A stretch of DNA of 64,000 bases from positions 992,001 through 1,056,000 of the forward strand of contig MOWL01000046.1 in assembly GCA_002110485.1 (NCBI GenBank), read 5' to 3'. The DNA comes from Emergomyces orientalis (lineage: Eukaryota; Ascomycota; Eurotiomycetes; Onygenales; Ajellomycetaceae). Below are positions 46,830 to 57,310 of the stretch, piece after piece. The notes under the pieces are model-generated. The model worked only from the letters and a program-made list of their open reading frames with translations. It made no database searches and was not told where the DNA came from. Positions within the stretch are counted from its first letter, which is position 1. Every line of letters begins with the position of its first letter. A program made the translations under genes and the position numbers.

Positions 46830-47387
46830 AAATTTGATAAATCCACTACCGCGCGGGTTGGATGGCAGACTCTGGTTTGGATCCCAGAACCGTTATGGAT
46901 GTGAAAGCCAATCTTGCAAATCAGGAGGTGGTATGTATGTACATACACTCAGTCTGCTTTACCATTGTTATTTAGTGCTTGCACTCGGGTTTTGGGCCGT
47001 GTTTGGGTTATTGCGGTGGGGGGCCTTGGTATCCGCCTGGTTGGATTCCGCCACGAGGACATGAAAAACGATGGCCAGTGCAAGCCATGGCAATTTAGGC
47101 GGCTGTGAAATTTTGAACCCTGCGAACCGATCCAGGTCGCATTATGTCGTGTAGACAAGGCAACATATCACTCGATAGTTCTAAAAGTAAAGATATACGC
47201 AGGATTGTCGCCGACTCTTCAAGCTGCGTAGCAGGTGAAGCAGAAACTGGTCACTTCCATCGCACGAGCATGCCTTTGGCCTGCCTTACAAAAACAGAGT
47301 TTGAGCCAACAAACAACGGTCGATCGCTTCGAACGGTACCTCGAATTCAATATAGTCAAGAGAGTTGTTGACGTCCCAAGCGCCGCC
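46830..47387. other. Intergenic, nothing recognised
   Basis: 558 bp containing the 3' side of the deaminase-like gene and unassigned sequence. I see no gene or element. Confidence 0.4.
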
Positions 47388-49320
47388 CTACGAGTGCTGT
47401 TCTGGCTTCCTTTTTCTTGACGCTGCAGGATCTGCAGGCTCTACTGTTTTGCGATTACACACAAGAACTTCCAGGTTAAGCTTATCCAAATTATGTAAGT
47501 ACTGTAAGCATGCAATGAGCTGCCGCTCGCTTCCCATGATGATCCGATCATCAACAAGAAGAAAGTCTTTTTCTTTTTGGAAGCCAAGCCCGAGTTCGCT
47601 GTCGGAATCTGTTTCCAGAATCTCAACCAATTTCGTCCACGATGGCCTGTGAGTTCTGAAATCGACAATGTCTGCGATGGGAATTATGTCCTGCCGCATA
47701 GAGTCATCCGCCCTCTGGAAATGGGCCACCATATCTGAGAATGGGCTCCGCTCACGCAACCCGGGCAGGGACACGGCGTCGTCAGAGCCCGTTCTTGATT
47801 GCCCAAAGTACGGAGTATTAGAAGAATCACCTATTGGTTCAAGTGGCCTAGTTGGCTCGTATCCGCATACTGGCAAATCGGTATGCTGCAATGAAAATTG
47901 CTTCATATTAATTTGTGAGCCGACTAAGGCGCCAGACATAACTTGGACGGAACCAGGCTCAGAGAGACCGGAAAACGACACACCACACGTGGAATCCGCT
48001 GGTACATTTCTCCGTGAACTTCCTAGTCGATGCTGTAGCTCTTGCCTGGCTGCCCCTTCCATAATATCGCTTAATTTGGCTATGAGCTTTTTGTAATGAT
48101 TATAAACTTTATTGTTGGCTGCGGGTGGAGGGACCCAGGATACGTACAGCTTCTGATGGCAAGCGGATGTACGTAGAGATCGTGGGTGGATTGCAAGGAA
48201 TCTATCACACAAATAGCATGACTTTTTGCTCACTCCGATAAACCGAAATGAGGGTGTCCGCTCTGCATGGCAGTCATAGAAACCCACGAGTTGTATCTCA
48301 GCATGGACGCCAAGGGCATCGGGACACTGTTGTCGAAAGTGTGCTTCAGGGTTTGTGCCACCCCAAACTTGGGCAAGGCGAGAAACGTATCCGTTCTCGT
48401 TATCACCGCCTACGCGGCGGAGGGCCTGGCCCAGAGATAACTCGCTCTTCCGCAATGGGACCTTTGCTGGAGCCGCCACAGCTTCGATTGTCATTGAGTT
48501 AAACAGTGCCGGAACCTCAATGGCGAGCTGGGCAAATGCTCTAGACGCAATCCCGTACCGCCCCAGCTTGAAAATTATGGAAATCCATTTTTGGCTTGTG
48601 TTGGAGAACGCAGCATTGAGTAGTTCAAGGTAGTTATGCTTAGCGTTCCGCGCTAGTTTGATATAATGAGCTAGAGATTCTGGTTGAGAAACCTGATCTA
48701 GTCCATCCATCCTAGCGATGCTAGCGAGCCATGCATGGAATTGCTCCATATCAGGTGTCGAAACGTCCGGCAAAGACTCTAGGATCCGCTGTTGGACATC
48801 GGAGCGTGGACGCAGGATCGTATTTTGATAACCACGGAGTTCAGAGATGTATATCCGGAGACGTGAGATATCCATATGCACGATTTTTAACAAAATGCTG
48901 GCCTCTTTTTCCGCCATTGTGGATTCTGACCCAATGTCAGTACACAAATAGCCAAAGAGTAGGATCGGACTACAAACCTCCACATGCAATGCTGGTTAAA
49001 TCACTGATAATCGATTGTGCCTGTAACAAGGTGTCAGGGTTCACACCACCATTACTTGCAATCCGAATGACCGTCCCTTCCGGTTGGGATTCTTCCATGC
49101 ATGCTGCAGACACACAGTCACCACCCTTGCGAGCAGCGCATATGAGCGCGAAGGAATCTAAGAACTTCCGTTTGAGAAATCTTTCTCTATCATGTCCAAT
49201 CTCACTGGTATCTATTGCGTGTGAAGCGGGTTCGCCACGGACGGGATCTAGGGTGTGGAGCAATACAGCTGCTCCTAGAAAGCGATTTCGAGCCTTGCCA
49301 GTCACTGTTAACGAAGCCAT
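47388..49320 (-). CDS. OTT_1508-like deaminase-domain protein
   Basis: Two exons (49320-48978 and 48925-47388) encode 626 residues; the 52-bp intron (donor GTTTGT, acceptor GTCAG) is phase 1 and joins TSIACG to ESTMAEKEA. The N-terminal part, FLKRKFLDSFALICAARKGG then DCVSAACMEE, is the usual leader of fungal OTT_1508-like proteins. The deaminase signature follows: GVHAEIQLVGFY near residue 322 (the HAE zinc/proton-shuttle motif) and SKKSCYLCDRF near 351 (the second zinc motif, CxxC). Both zinc-binding motifs are intact, so activity is possible; the substrate is unknown. The C-terminal 200 residues are disordered. The family was predicted from sequence to be nucleic-acid or nucleotide deaminases. 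It is divergent from the 5S gene. Confidence 0.82.
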
Positions 49321-49597
49321 TTTTTGGAGAAATTGATTTTAAATTGTAAGTTACATGATCCACCTTCTCGGAGCTCTGAATCCTCCATGTTCGTATAGTT
49401 AGTGTGCCTTGTGTCAATTTCAAGATGTGGGATAGCCAGAAATGAATAATGGTCCAGTACACTGTCTTTGATCTGCCTGTTTTTAAAAAGTATATGACCC
49501 TTGACCACGATGACGACATGCTTACCTAGCCGCCACTCTCCTGCAGGGTTTGACTGACGCCGCGGTCTACAAATTACCTGTGCATTAATCAACTGAT
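49321..49597. promoter_or_regulatory. Region between the deaminase-like gene and the 5S rRNA gene
   Basis: 277 bp. It contains the upstream region of the deaminase-like gene on the minus strand and the 5' flank of the 5S gene on plus. An open minus-strand frame crosses it, but nothing suggests that it is translated. Confidence 0.4.
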
Positions 49598-49716
49598 ACA
49601 TACGACCATAGGGAGTGGAAAACAGGGCTTCCCGTCCGCTCAGCCATACTTAAGCCACTCGCCGGCCGGCTAGTAGTTGGGTGGGTGACCACCAGCGAAT
49701 CCCGGCTGTCGTATGT
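49598..49716 (+). rRNA. 5S ribosomal RNA gene
   Basis: 119 bp, beginning ACATACGACCATAGGG and ending CTGTCGTATGT, so the two ends pair to form helix I (ACATACGAC with GTCGTATGT). Internal blocks match fungal 5S RNA: TGGAAAACAGGGCTTCCCGT, CCGCTCAGCCATACTTAAGC, TAGTAGTTGGGTGGGTGACC and ACCAGCGAATCCC. The last two cover the Pol III internal control region. The variable loop has a few changes from the sequences I remember (GCCGGCCGG). It is followed at once by a T-run terminator. As in many filamentous ascomycetes, 5S here is a dispersed gene outside the rDNA repeat. Confidence 0.95.
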
Positions 49717-49724
49717 TTTTTTTT
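49716..49724 (+). terminator. Pol III T-run terminator of the 5S gene
   Basis: Nine consecutive T residues directly after the 5S 3' end, the standard Pol III stop signal. Confidence 0.9.
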
Positions 49725-51495
49725 TGGGTTTTTTTTAATTTTATATCATACTTTTGCTCTACAGGGGTTTGAATGAAAGATGAAGTCATCTTGGGAAAGT
49801 ATATGGGCTTCAAACCCCTGGGTAGGTGTTGAGGGGGTGGAATTTTGGAAGTTTCTCTGGGGCGAGTTGTGTCGTGGGAAATTAATTTGGTGCTTCCTAC
49901 GTGCTCCGCAGCCGGCTACACTGGAGCAAGATATAATGAAACCACTTCCAAAAATTAAAAACACATGAGCAAGCTACTAATTGAAAATAAATATTCATAC
50001 TGGTCTGAGTAATCAACGTACTTTTTATCTGAAAAAGGTTTTGGCCCAGTCATGATGAAGAATTGGGTTGAATTGAAAAACTTTCGGATTTGATGAATCA
50101 TCAATTAGTATCATTGCTGACAGATTGATTAATGAACTGCTAAATAATATCAAGCAATTTAGCAAGGCTCTATATTTGAGCAAAACTCTTGATCTGAAAC
50201 AGACTGAAGATGAGAATCAGCAGTCAATGTGCTTCTTGAGCATCAAGGAGGAAATTGAGATCACATTCAGCCAGGCTGAACACCTCTTGATTCATGTTTC
50301 AACTTTCATTTGTGACAACTAGGAAACTGATTGTTGGCTGGGATTACTGTAGGAACGGATCCAGTGGGATCTCTATACTTGAGAAGCTGAGACTCGAGAG
50401 ACAAACTGAATAATAGAATTGTTTCCCCCTAGAACAAACACTCTCCATCAGAAACTGGCCTTTGTCAATTCAGAAAAGCACGCATGAAGAAAGGGTTACA
50501 GCTGAATCTGAGTTAGGCAAAGATTAACACTGTTCTTCAGGTTTGAGCTCAATCAAACTATTCTCACTTCTGCTAAAATACAGCTCATTTCACATACTCT
50601 ATGTATACTGTCATACTAATACGAGTATATCTCTCAACGTTCTTCTTCACTTTCGCTACTGGGTTAAATTAGGTTAGAGTTCGTGCTAGACTTGGAATTT
50701 TGCAGATGTAGTTACCTCTCAATATTTTCAGTAGCATTTCTCTACTTTTAAGAGCATGCTAGTAATCAAAATGTTCGACGGCAGATTTAGGCAGTAGATC
50801 AGTATTTTACTAATACATTTATTCTCTTAATATTTCATTCAATACTGAAAGTTGTTTTTTAATATTGAAAGGCACAAGTGACTGATATAATTGGCTCTTG
50901 GTGCTGTACATGTACGGCACATCGATTCTACTAAACTTCCCATAATTTTTAAAAAAATTCATGTCAGATCACTCAAGAACCCATGCAACATTGTACAGCG
51001 TTTAAAAAAAAATTCATCACGGCTTTTCCGAGCCGACAAAGTTCTCGGTTTCGGCGTTCCTGAAGGAGGCAAATCTCGCCAAGCACTCTTGAGCTCTTGG
51101 GAAATCCCCGGCCCAATCAGGTTCGGCATTCTGAACCAGGACGGCGGAGCCGGAAACAGATTCCAGATCATGGTTACATGAGAGATGTGCCAGTTACAAC
51201 GCGTGAAGGAAATATGTAGTCACGTAGGTTTTTCCTTGCGTTGGGAAAATATGGCAGTAAATTAATCAGCGCTGCACTTTACCAAAGTCCACATGCAAGG
51301 AAAATTAGATTGGGCTGTTGCGAATTAAACCATGAGAAAGATATAGAAAGATATAGAAAGATATATAAATATGAAACATAGTCTATCTAGTGTATGTACA
51401 TAGTAGCTGGGAAGATAGATAGTGAAGAAAAAACAAAAGGAAAGAAAGGGAATGGCTAGATAAGGCCTAGGTAGCAGCATAAAAATATTCATCTC
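49725..51495. other. AT-rich relic region between 5S and the GH84 gene
   Basis: A plus-strand frame at 50125-50322 (LLNNIKQFSKALYLSKTLDL) resembles neither neighbour and looks like relic sequence. A short repeat of AGAAAGATAT occurs three times near 51333-51363. I find no gene. Confidence 0.4.
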
Positions 51496-53454
51496 CTACT
51501 CCCCCTTGTAAATAGCCGTGGCATTGCCAAGGAATCCAGTGAACGCCTGCTCAGCGACGTGAGGGACGATCGATTTGGGGAGGTCCTCACCCTTCTCATT
51601 GCGGTCATCAACAGTCTTCTCCTGGGTCTTCTCGATCCATTCCTGCGCAGCCTTGAACTCACGCTCGGCCTTCTTCTTCTGGCCCTTGTCGTGGGCGTCA
51701 AGCATGTTGATCAGGTGCTCGCAGGCGTGGGCCCACTGGCTCGTGACGGTCGTCCAGGGCCCTACTTCTGTGGCAAATTCCTTCATGGCCATGCCAGGGA
51801 GGATTTCGGGCAGTTTGGTGAGGAGCTGGAGACGCTTGCGCAGAGGCTTGGAGCCGTCGTTGCCCTTCCCGCGGGCAGACCGGCCGGCCCAGAACGCCTC
51901 GATGTCCTTGTCGAGCGCGGGCGAGTGGACCTCGGGGGTGCGGTATGGCCAGTTCTGGTTGAGATCGGAGAAGGCGACAAGGGCTTCGTGGACACGTCTG
52001 TCGCTGCCTGCGAGCTCTTTCAGGACCGCGGCCATCGATTCATCGGCGTCGTAGGCGGGTGCGTTCCACATGTAGTCGGCGTAATTGGCGAGCGAGGGAA
52101 GCGAGGCGTAAGGCTCGATCATAGGGTTCGCGGTGAAGCCAAGAAGGTACTTATACAGATCGGTGGCACGGTCAGTGAGTGGGTTGAGGAACAGGCGGTC
52201 ACGCTTGCCGTCGTTGACGGGGAAGTTGTCCCAGACGAACATCTTTTCGGTTACATAGGTCTTGAGGGCGCGCTGGACGCTCTCAACTGTGATCTCGTCA
52301 CTGAAGACACCTTCACCGGTCCACTGAATGCGGATCTTCTTGTCCAGAGTAGTGCCAAACTTCTCCTTGTAAGGATCGGGCTGACTGCCAGCGTAGTTGG
52401 TCGGGACGGTCTCGAGGTCGAGGAGACCCAGGGGTTCGACGTACTCCTTCTGAATGCGGTTCAGATAGTGAGTCTGGGCTTCAGCCAACCAGTGCCAGTT
52501 GCCCGTGTTTGGCCACTTTTTCTTGTCCTCTTCGCAGTGGAACTGGAGAGGAATGTCATCGAGGGCAACATAGAAGCTGCGGACACCGAGGTCGCGAATC
52601 TGGTTGAACTTGGTGGCGGTAGCGTTGAAATCTTCCTCGGACGAGTAGCAAACGGACGCACCTGGCGAAAGAGCATAGGTGAAGTCGACATGGTTGGCAT
52701 TGGCAGTGCTGATGAGCTCCTTGATCTGGTCAAGGGCCTCACCGGTGTACAGGTCACGCCACTCAAAACGGAGCTTCAGGTCATCCTTGGGAGTGTAGAT
52801 ATAGGTATTGATTTTATGTTTGCCGTAAAATTCGTAGTGGTCGAGACGGGACTGATGAGACCAGGGAATGCCATAGAAACCCTCGATTGAGCCACGGATG
52901 GACATGAGCGGCCAGTCGCGTACCTTGACGCCTGGGACACTGTCCCGATCGACAAGTTGGCGCAGGGTCTGGGCCGCATAGAAAGTGCCGCGCTTGTCTA
53001 CACCATTGAGAACGATGGTAGGTTGGTTTCCACTATAGCCCGCTGCAAGGACGTAGCCGTCGGCGTCGAGGTCAGCCGCAGAATTTCCAGCCAGTGCCTG
53101 GGCGACGGCGGAGGCATCGGCGTTTTCCTTATCGGTGCCAATGAAGATTTGCGTGCCCTTTTTCTTCGAGTAGCCATCGAGCGAGTCTGAGACCGTGGGT
53201 TTACCGCCAGCGGAGATCACAAGCTGCTTGACTGTGTCAAGCGTGACCTTGTCTTTGGCATCGCCAGTCACGATGGTGACATGACCGCGGAGTGAGACAC
53301 CCCGGCCACTCGAAGAGATCTCTTGCGGAGGGGGCCAGACCTTGGGGAGTTTTGGCTGAGTAGGATACCCACCAGGAGCAGCATCGACTGGCCCAAGAGC
53401 GAGGAGGGCGAGAACAAAAACCCGGAGGCCTGTGGAACGATATGAGAAGACCAT
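51496..53454 (-). CDS. Secreted GH84 beta-N-acetylglucosaminidase / hyaluronidase-family enzyme
   Basis: Family GH84 enzymes remove beta-linked N-acetylglucosamine by substrate-assisted catalysis using paired Asp residues. I chose the ATG at 53454 (MVFSYRSTGLRVFVLALLAL), which gives a clear signal peptide ending about GPVDA; the frame extends 22 codons upstream but only from a TTG. The mature protein has a GH20b-like N-domain (IFIGTDKENADASAVAQALA), then the catalytic barrel from RGSIEGFYGIPWSHQSRLDH. INTYIYTPKDDLKLR follows, then the catalytic Asp pair in FYVALDDIPLQFHCEE (about residues 299-300), VFWDN-type VWDNFPVNDG and a helical C-terminus. It has 652 residues, a single exon and no breaks. 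The presence of a signal peptide points to extracellular amino-sugar scavenging rather than nuclear O-GlcNAc removal. Confidence 0.93.
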   Translation of the reverse strand: MVFSYRSTGLRVFVLALLALGPVDAAPGGYPTQPKLPKVWPPPQEISSSGRGVSLRGHVTIVTGDAKDKVTLDTVKQLVISAGGKPTVSDSLDGYSKKKGTQIFIGTDKENADASAVAQALAGNSAADLDADGYVLAAGYSGNQPTIVLNGVDKRGTFYAAQTLRQLVDRDSVPGVKVRDWPLMSIRGSIEGFYGIPWSHQSRLDHYEFYGKHKINTYIYTPKDDLKLRFEWRDLYTGEALDQIKELISTANANHVDFTYALSPGASVCYSSEEDFNATATKFNQIRDLGVRSFYVALDDIPLQFHCEEDKKKWPNTGNWHWLAEAQTHYLNRIQKEYVEPLGLLDLETVPTNYAGSQPDPYKEKFGTTLDKKIRIQWTGEGVFSDEITVESVQRALKTYVTEKMFVWDNFPVNDGKRDRLFLNPLTDRATDLYKYLLGFTANPMIEPYASLPSLANYADYMWNAPAYDADESMAAVLKELAGSDRRVHEALVAFSDLNQNWPYRTPEVHSPALDKDIEAFWAGRSARGKGNDGSKPLRKRLQLLTKLPEILPGMAMKEFATEVGPWTTVTSQWAHACEHLINMLDAHDKGQKKKAEREFKAAQEWIEKTQEKTVDDRNEKGEDLPKSIVPHVAEQAFTGFLGNATAIYKGE

Positions 53455-53537
53455 GATGATGTTCTTGCTTCTCGCAGCCTTGTAACAGGTTGAAGGGTGA
53501 AGAAGGTTAGCAGAACCCAACGTAGTCAGGGACGCGG

Positions 53538-53545
53538 TTTATATA
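53538..53545 (-). promoter_or_regulatory. TATA-like box upstream of the GH84 gene
   Basis: The minus strand reads TATATAAA 84-91 bp before the chosen ATG, a normal distance for a TATA-driven gene with a short leader. Confidence 0.5.
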
Positions 53546-56500
53546 TTATTACTTTTCCGCATATCATCGCACATCGTCATACCCCGGTGCCGGTGGGGTT
53601 AACAGAAAATGCATATCCATCACCCTGACAGTGATAAGTCCGGGGAATAATATGGGGCATGGAGTACGAAGTAGTTGCAGACATGACAAGACCAGCACTG
53701 TGGAGGTAGAGAAACGGCCTCCTGGTCCCTGTGGTACAGGTACACTGCAACCGTTACAGCTTGTTCAATCCCGTGTGCAACCTTGGGGATCGCAAGCTTG
53801 AGCAGAGGCCACAAAACCACGGCCAAGATGAGATCCCTCGTTACCGGTCTCGGAACATTATTATCAGCCACGATGAGGTTTGGCCGAAATTTGTTATGTT
53901 TAAGCTCTGAATAGTAGCAGACCCTGAGCCACCGAGCAGCAAATTATGACAGGTATTGCCCCCGGAATATTATTAATTTCGTTCATGACCTGTCGCGTGG
54001 TTGACAGATGGTCTTTTTGCGTGGGTGTGGGGAAATGCTGGAAGTCAGAACTAGATAGGGGGAACAGCCGTCACTGGCACCAGCTTCAAAAGGCGCGGAA
54101 AATCGCAATAAAAATAATGCGTCGGCTATAAGGCCTTGAACAAGTTCTCCACCAGTATGAGACCGCCCAGACAAATGACGAGTTCGAATCCTCGAATCAA
54201 GCTTAGCTCACTCCTAAACAAACGTCTAAACTTGGACCAAGGAAGCAAAAAAGCCCACCGAGTTTGGAGATCGGCATTTTACCGAGCGCTAGTGATCAAT
54301 GATTGATACGCAAAGCAGGCCGACCCCCTCCGCCGAACAGCAAAGTTCTCCTCACGCGAAGTTAGAGCCTCGGTCGCAGCTAAAGTATCACATAAATCGG
54401 ACCCTGATCCGATCCGATCCCTTGCTACGCTCGCCGTAAAAGGTTGTGCCGACTCATCCTTTTTATCTCTCTTTTTGGAGTTCACAGCCTAGGGGAGCTG
54501 ACCAGTTGTCCTCCTTTCATTTGGAAATACAGAAAGTTCACGTTGATAAGAACGCCCTCTTAAAGAACAATGTATACAAACCATTGCGCTTTATCTCAAG
54601 TTGCGGACTTCGAGCTCTGTCATCACTTCAAAGGTTGAAATTTGTCCGGCCAACTAGCCAGCAGCTAGCCAGAAATGGATAGACCAGCCCACTAAAACTG
54701 GTGGTTAACTGCACGACGGTTGCTCTTGAACGTGCCACCCTTGATATATGCTTCTCCACATGAGAGTGCAACGTCCGGGCCAATTATTCTGTATTATTCC
54801 ACATGAATTCCGATGGGCCCATGGCAGACAAAGAATGAGTCCTACTGAGCGGAAGAAGAATGAATACACCCTAACTAAAACCTTGCAGAGCTGATACGGC
54901 AATTTCCAATTCCAAGCCGTTCTGGGCGGTTTTCAACAACGCTTTTGATTGCGAGTCTGCCATGAAAGAGCAAGCGGGATTTTGGCGAGAAGAGACATTC
55001 GGATTTTGACCGCCCGTTACTGATTTCTCAACAACTTTTTGACTCTACACTTTAATCTTTGTATAGTGTGTTCTCTTGCCTATTCCGGCATTGTTATCAG
55101 ATTCCCCTGACAATCAGGGGATTTTTTATTTCTCTTATATGCCTATAATCAAATTGCTTCAAGATTGTGAAGCGGGTGAGGACCAAAATGTGCCACGCGG
55201 CTGAAAAAGTACAAAAAAGTCAAACAAAGGGAAAAGGAACAACCCAGGGTTTCGGTCCGAGGCACTCCCTGGGGTGGGTCGGCAATGGCCCGAAAATACT
55301 AATTAATCCAAAAGAGCCGAAGGATCTGGGGACGGTTACTCCCTCGTATCTCTGTACTTTGATATATTACCCACGACATACAAGAACATCAGACCTGTTA
55401 TGTTACATGGCCTTCCCGCAATGCTCAGGAATCCGGTGGACCGGATCGAGGGTCCAGTTTTGTGCAGAGTTCTGACCGTGGCGCACTGACTTTGCTATCG
55501 AAGTCAAACCCTCATCGCGGCAGTCAATTGATATCCTCTACCCCATAGTGCCAAGACTCTCCCTACGCAGTATGGTCCCGGGTCTCGTTTTCCAGAAGCA
55601 ACTTTACAGCCGTCTCGTGCAGTGGTCCAAGCGCTCCACTACTGGTGTCGTAATGGATGCGAACGAGTGAAATGGCGAGGGGTAGAAAGGAACCGAATTA
55701 AGTAACCTGAGCCAAGCTGACATCAAAACTGGTCGGCGCGCGGTGGTATCTGAAAAGAGACTTAACGACTTTGCGGCTTTGAGCGGAGGTTTCTACTACT
55801 GTTGTGGCTTGGGCTTGGTTTGAATCCTTCTACAATCATGAACTCCGTATCCAGGGAGAAAATGGCTCACCGACCCGTCCTAGGCGGAAAGGTCACAACA
55901 GATTTTATCCAGGATTTGGTATGTCAAAGGTAAAGAACTCTGTTGGCTTTGAGTCTCACGGCTTCAAGAGATTCGGTATTGATGTGCCAGGGCGACCTCG
56001 AGACAGAAGGGTTGAGAGTCTGGTGTATTCTTTATCCAGTTTGGATGCACTTCAGTCCGGTTTGTTCCCGGGCCAATGGATGCAAATGTTGATGGAAGCA
56101 TGTATCCGAATGGGGCATCATAAAGAGCCTGGAGCAAGCCAATACGAATGTGACGGTGCGGCGAGCGCTTTTCGAAACTACGTCACAGGGGAGAGAAGAG
56201 GTATGCGGAATTCCTTTCCAACGACCCAAAGCCGCCTGTAGTTTTTTTAGGATGACGGACTGCATGCGACTTTTAGAGCTCATGGGAGCTCGGTTCCATG
56301 ATGGGGAGGGATGGAGAAGTCGAGGGAATTAAGACCAACCCATTCAACATCACGATGACCAAGGTTGGTAGCGGAACGCCGTCTAGGCGTGAAGAGACCA
56401 TTCCAACATTGACCGCGTATCTAGCGTAGAAGAAGCAGTGGTGCGAAGAGGAGGCAATTTGCAGTTATTGCAGTTGTTGGACGAATACCGATGTCTTTGG

Positions 56501-56644
56501 AACCGCGAGCTGGTGATTTGGGGGATAGCCTTATATGTGATAAACACGATCAATAATATTGGTCAATGGATACTGCAAAACATTGAGGACCCTGGCCGTT
56601 TGTTCCAGGATGCTTGTTTGTTTGGCTTGAAGACTAATAAACTA

Positions 56645-56715
56645 TGCTCTCTGGAGTATATCTGGAGTATGTCTGAAGCATATCTGAAGCAAATCTGGAG
56701 CATATCTGGAGCATG
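56645..56715 (+). repeat. 12-bp minisatellite
   Basis: About six copies of a 12-bp unit, TCTGGAGCATAT, with T/C and G/A variants. Confidence 0.75.
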
Positions 56716-57238
56716 ATTATAATATTCTACTCTTTAATCATTGCGAGCATCAAGACATACAATTAAAGGCTGACAGGTATTGATAATTCTCCCTGTTCAA
56801 TATATCGGTCCAGACAATAATCCCGGCTTCATACCCTCTTTAGCTGGGTTTTAAGCCACTTGCTGAGCACCAGCGCATTTCGGATAACGGCCCGATGCGC
56901 AACACACGATCAAGATGTGATCATTGAGCCTCCGCGCAATTTCAATGCACGTTGCAGAATTTGTTGTTGATGTTTCTTTGGGTAATAATAGAGACTCATG
57001 AAGATAGCCATTTTCGCATCGCCGTTTGTGAGTGGTGATAATGTGAGCATTAGGCAAGTACTATAAACATAAGGTGGATAATCTGGAGAGTGATATATCC
57101 AAAGATTGTGTTCTGTTGTGATGTTTATTTTTAGTTAATTAAGCAGCAGCTCGGATATGGGATATGAGGCGCAGCCCCTGGTCTGTTTATATTCTCTGAC
57201 TACATAAAATTGACAAAGTCATTCATACACTCGAAACA

Positions 57239-57310
57239 ATGAACAATATCACATCTCTCGTTGGGTGTATCTCACAACGTCAATATTCTCGCTATGTTCA
57301 CTTATTCTAA
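57239..57310 (+). CDS. Upstream open reading frame overlapping the F-box-like gene start
   Basis: A 23-codon frame (MNNITSLVGCISQRQYSRYV and three more) starts 55 bp before the main ATG and ends 17 bp inside the main frame, in another reading frame. Scanning ribosomes that use it could not reinitiate at the main ATG, so it would lower translation if it lies in the leader. The transcription start is not known. Confidence 0.4.
   Translation: MNNITSLVGCISQRQYSRYVHLF

Larger units (their letters stand above)
53455..57238. other. 3.8-kb stretch without a recognisable gene
   Basis: This includes the GH84 promoter. A plus-strand frame at 55804-56241 starts at GTG and has no family features. A minus-strand frame at 57057-56851 ends with a Cys-bearing stretch (LNDHILIVCCASGRYPKCAG) that could be an exon of a small secreted protein, but it lacks an ATG. 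Near 54,176 GAGTTCGAATCCTC looks like a B box without the rest of a tRNA. Confidence 0.35.

Noticed and set aside
51559..52890. 443-codon plus-strand frame antisense to the GH84 gene
   Set aside because: It mirrors a well-supported coding gene with GC-biased third positions; its translation has no domain or motif.
53455..53520. 22 extra N-terminal residues on the GH84 protein
   Set aside because: They begin at TTG and would bury the signal peptide.
54160..54195. tRNA gene suggested by a B-box-like sequence
   Set aside because: No A box, acceptor stem or cloverleaf can be built around it.
55600..55670. tRNA-like stretch with TGGTCCAAGCGC
   Set aside because: No matching T arm or acceptor stem.
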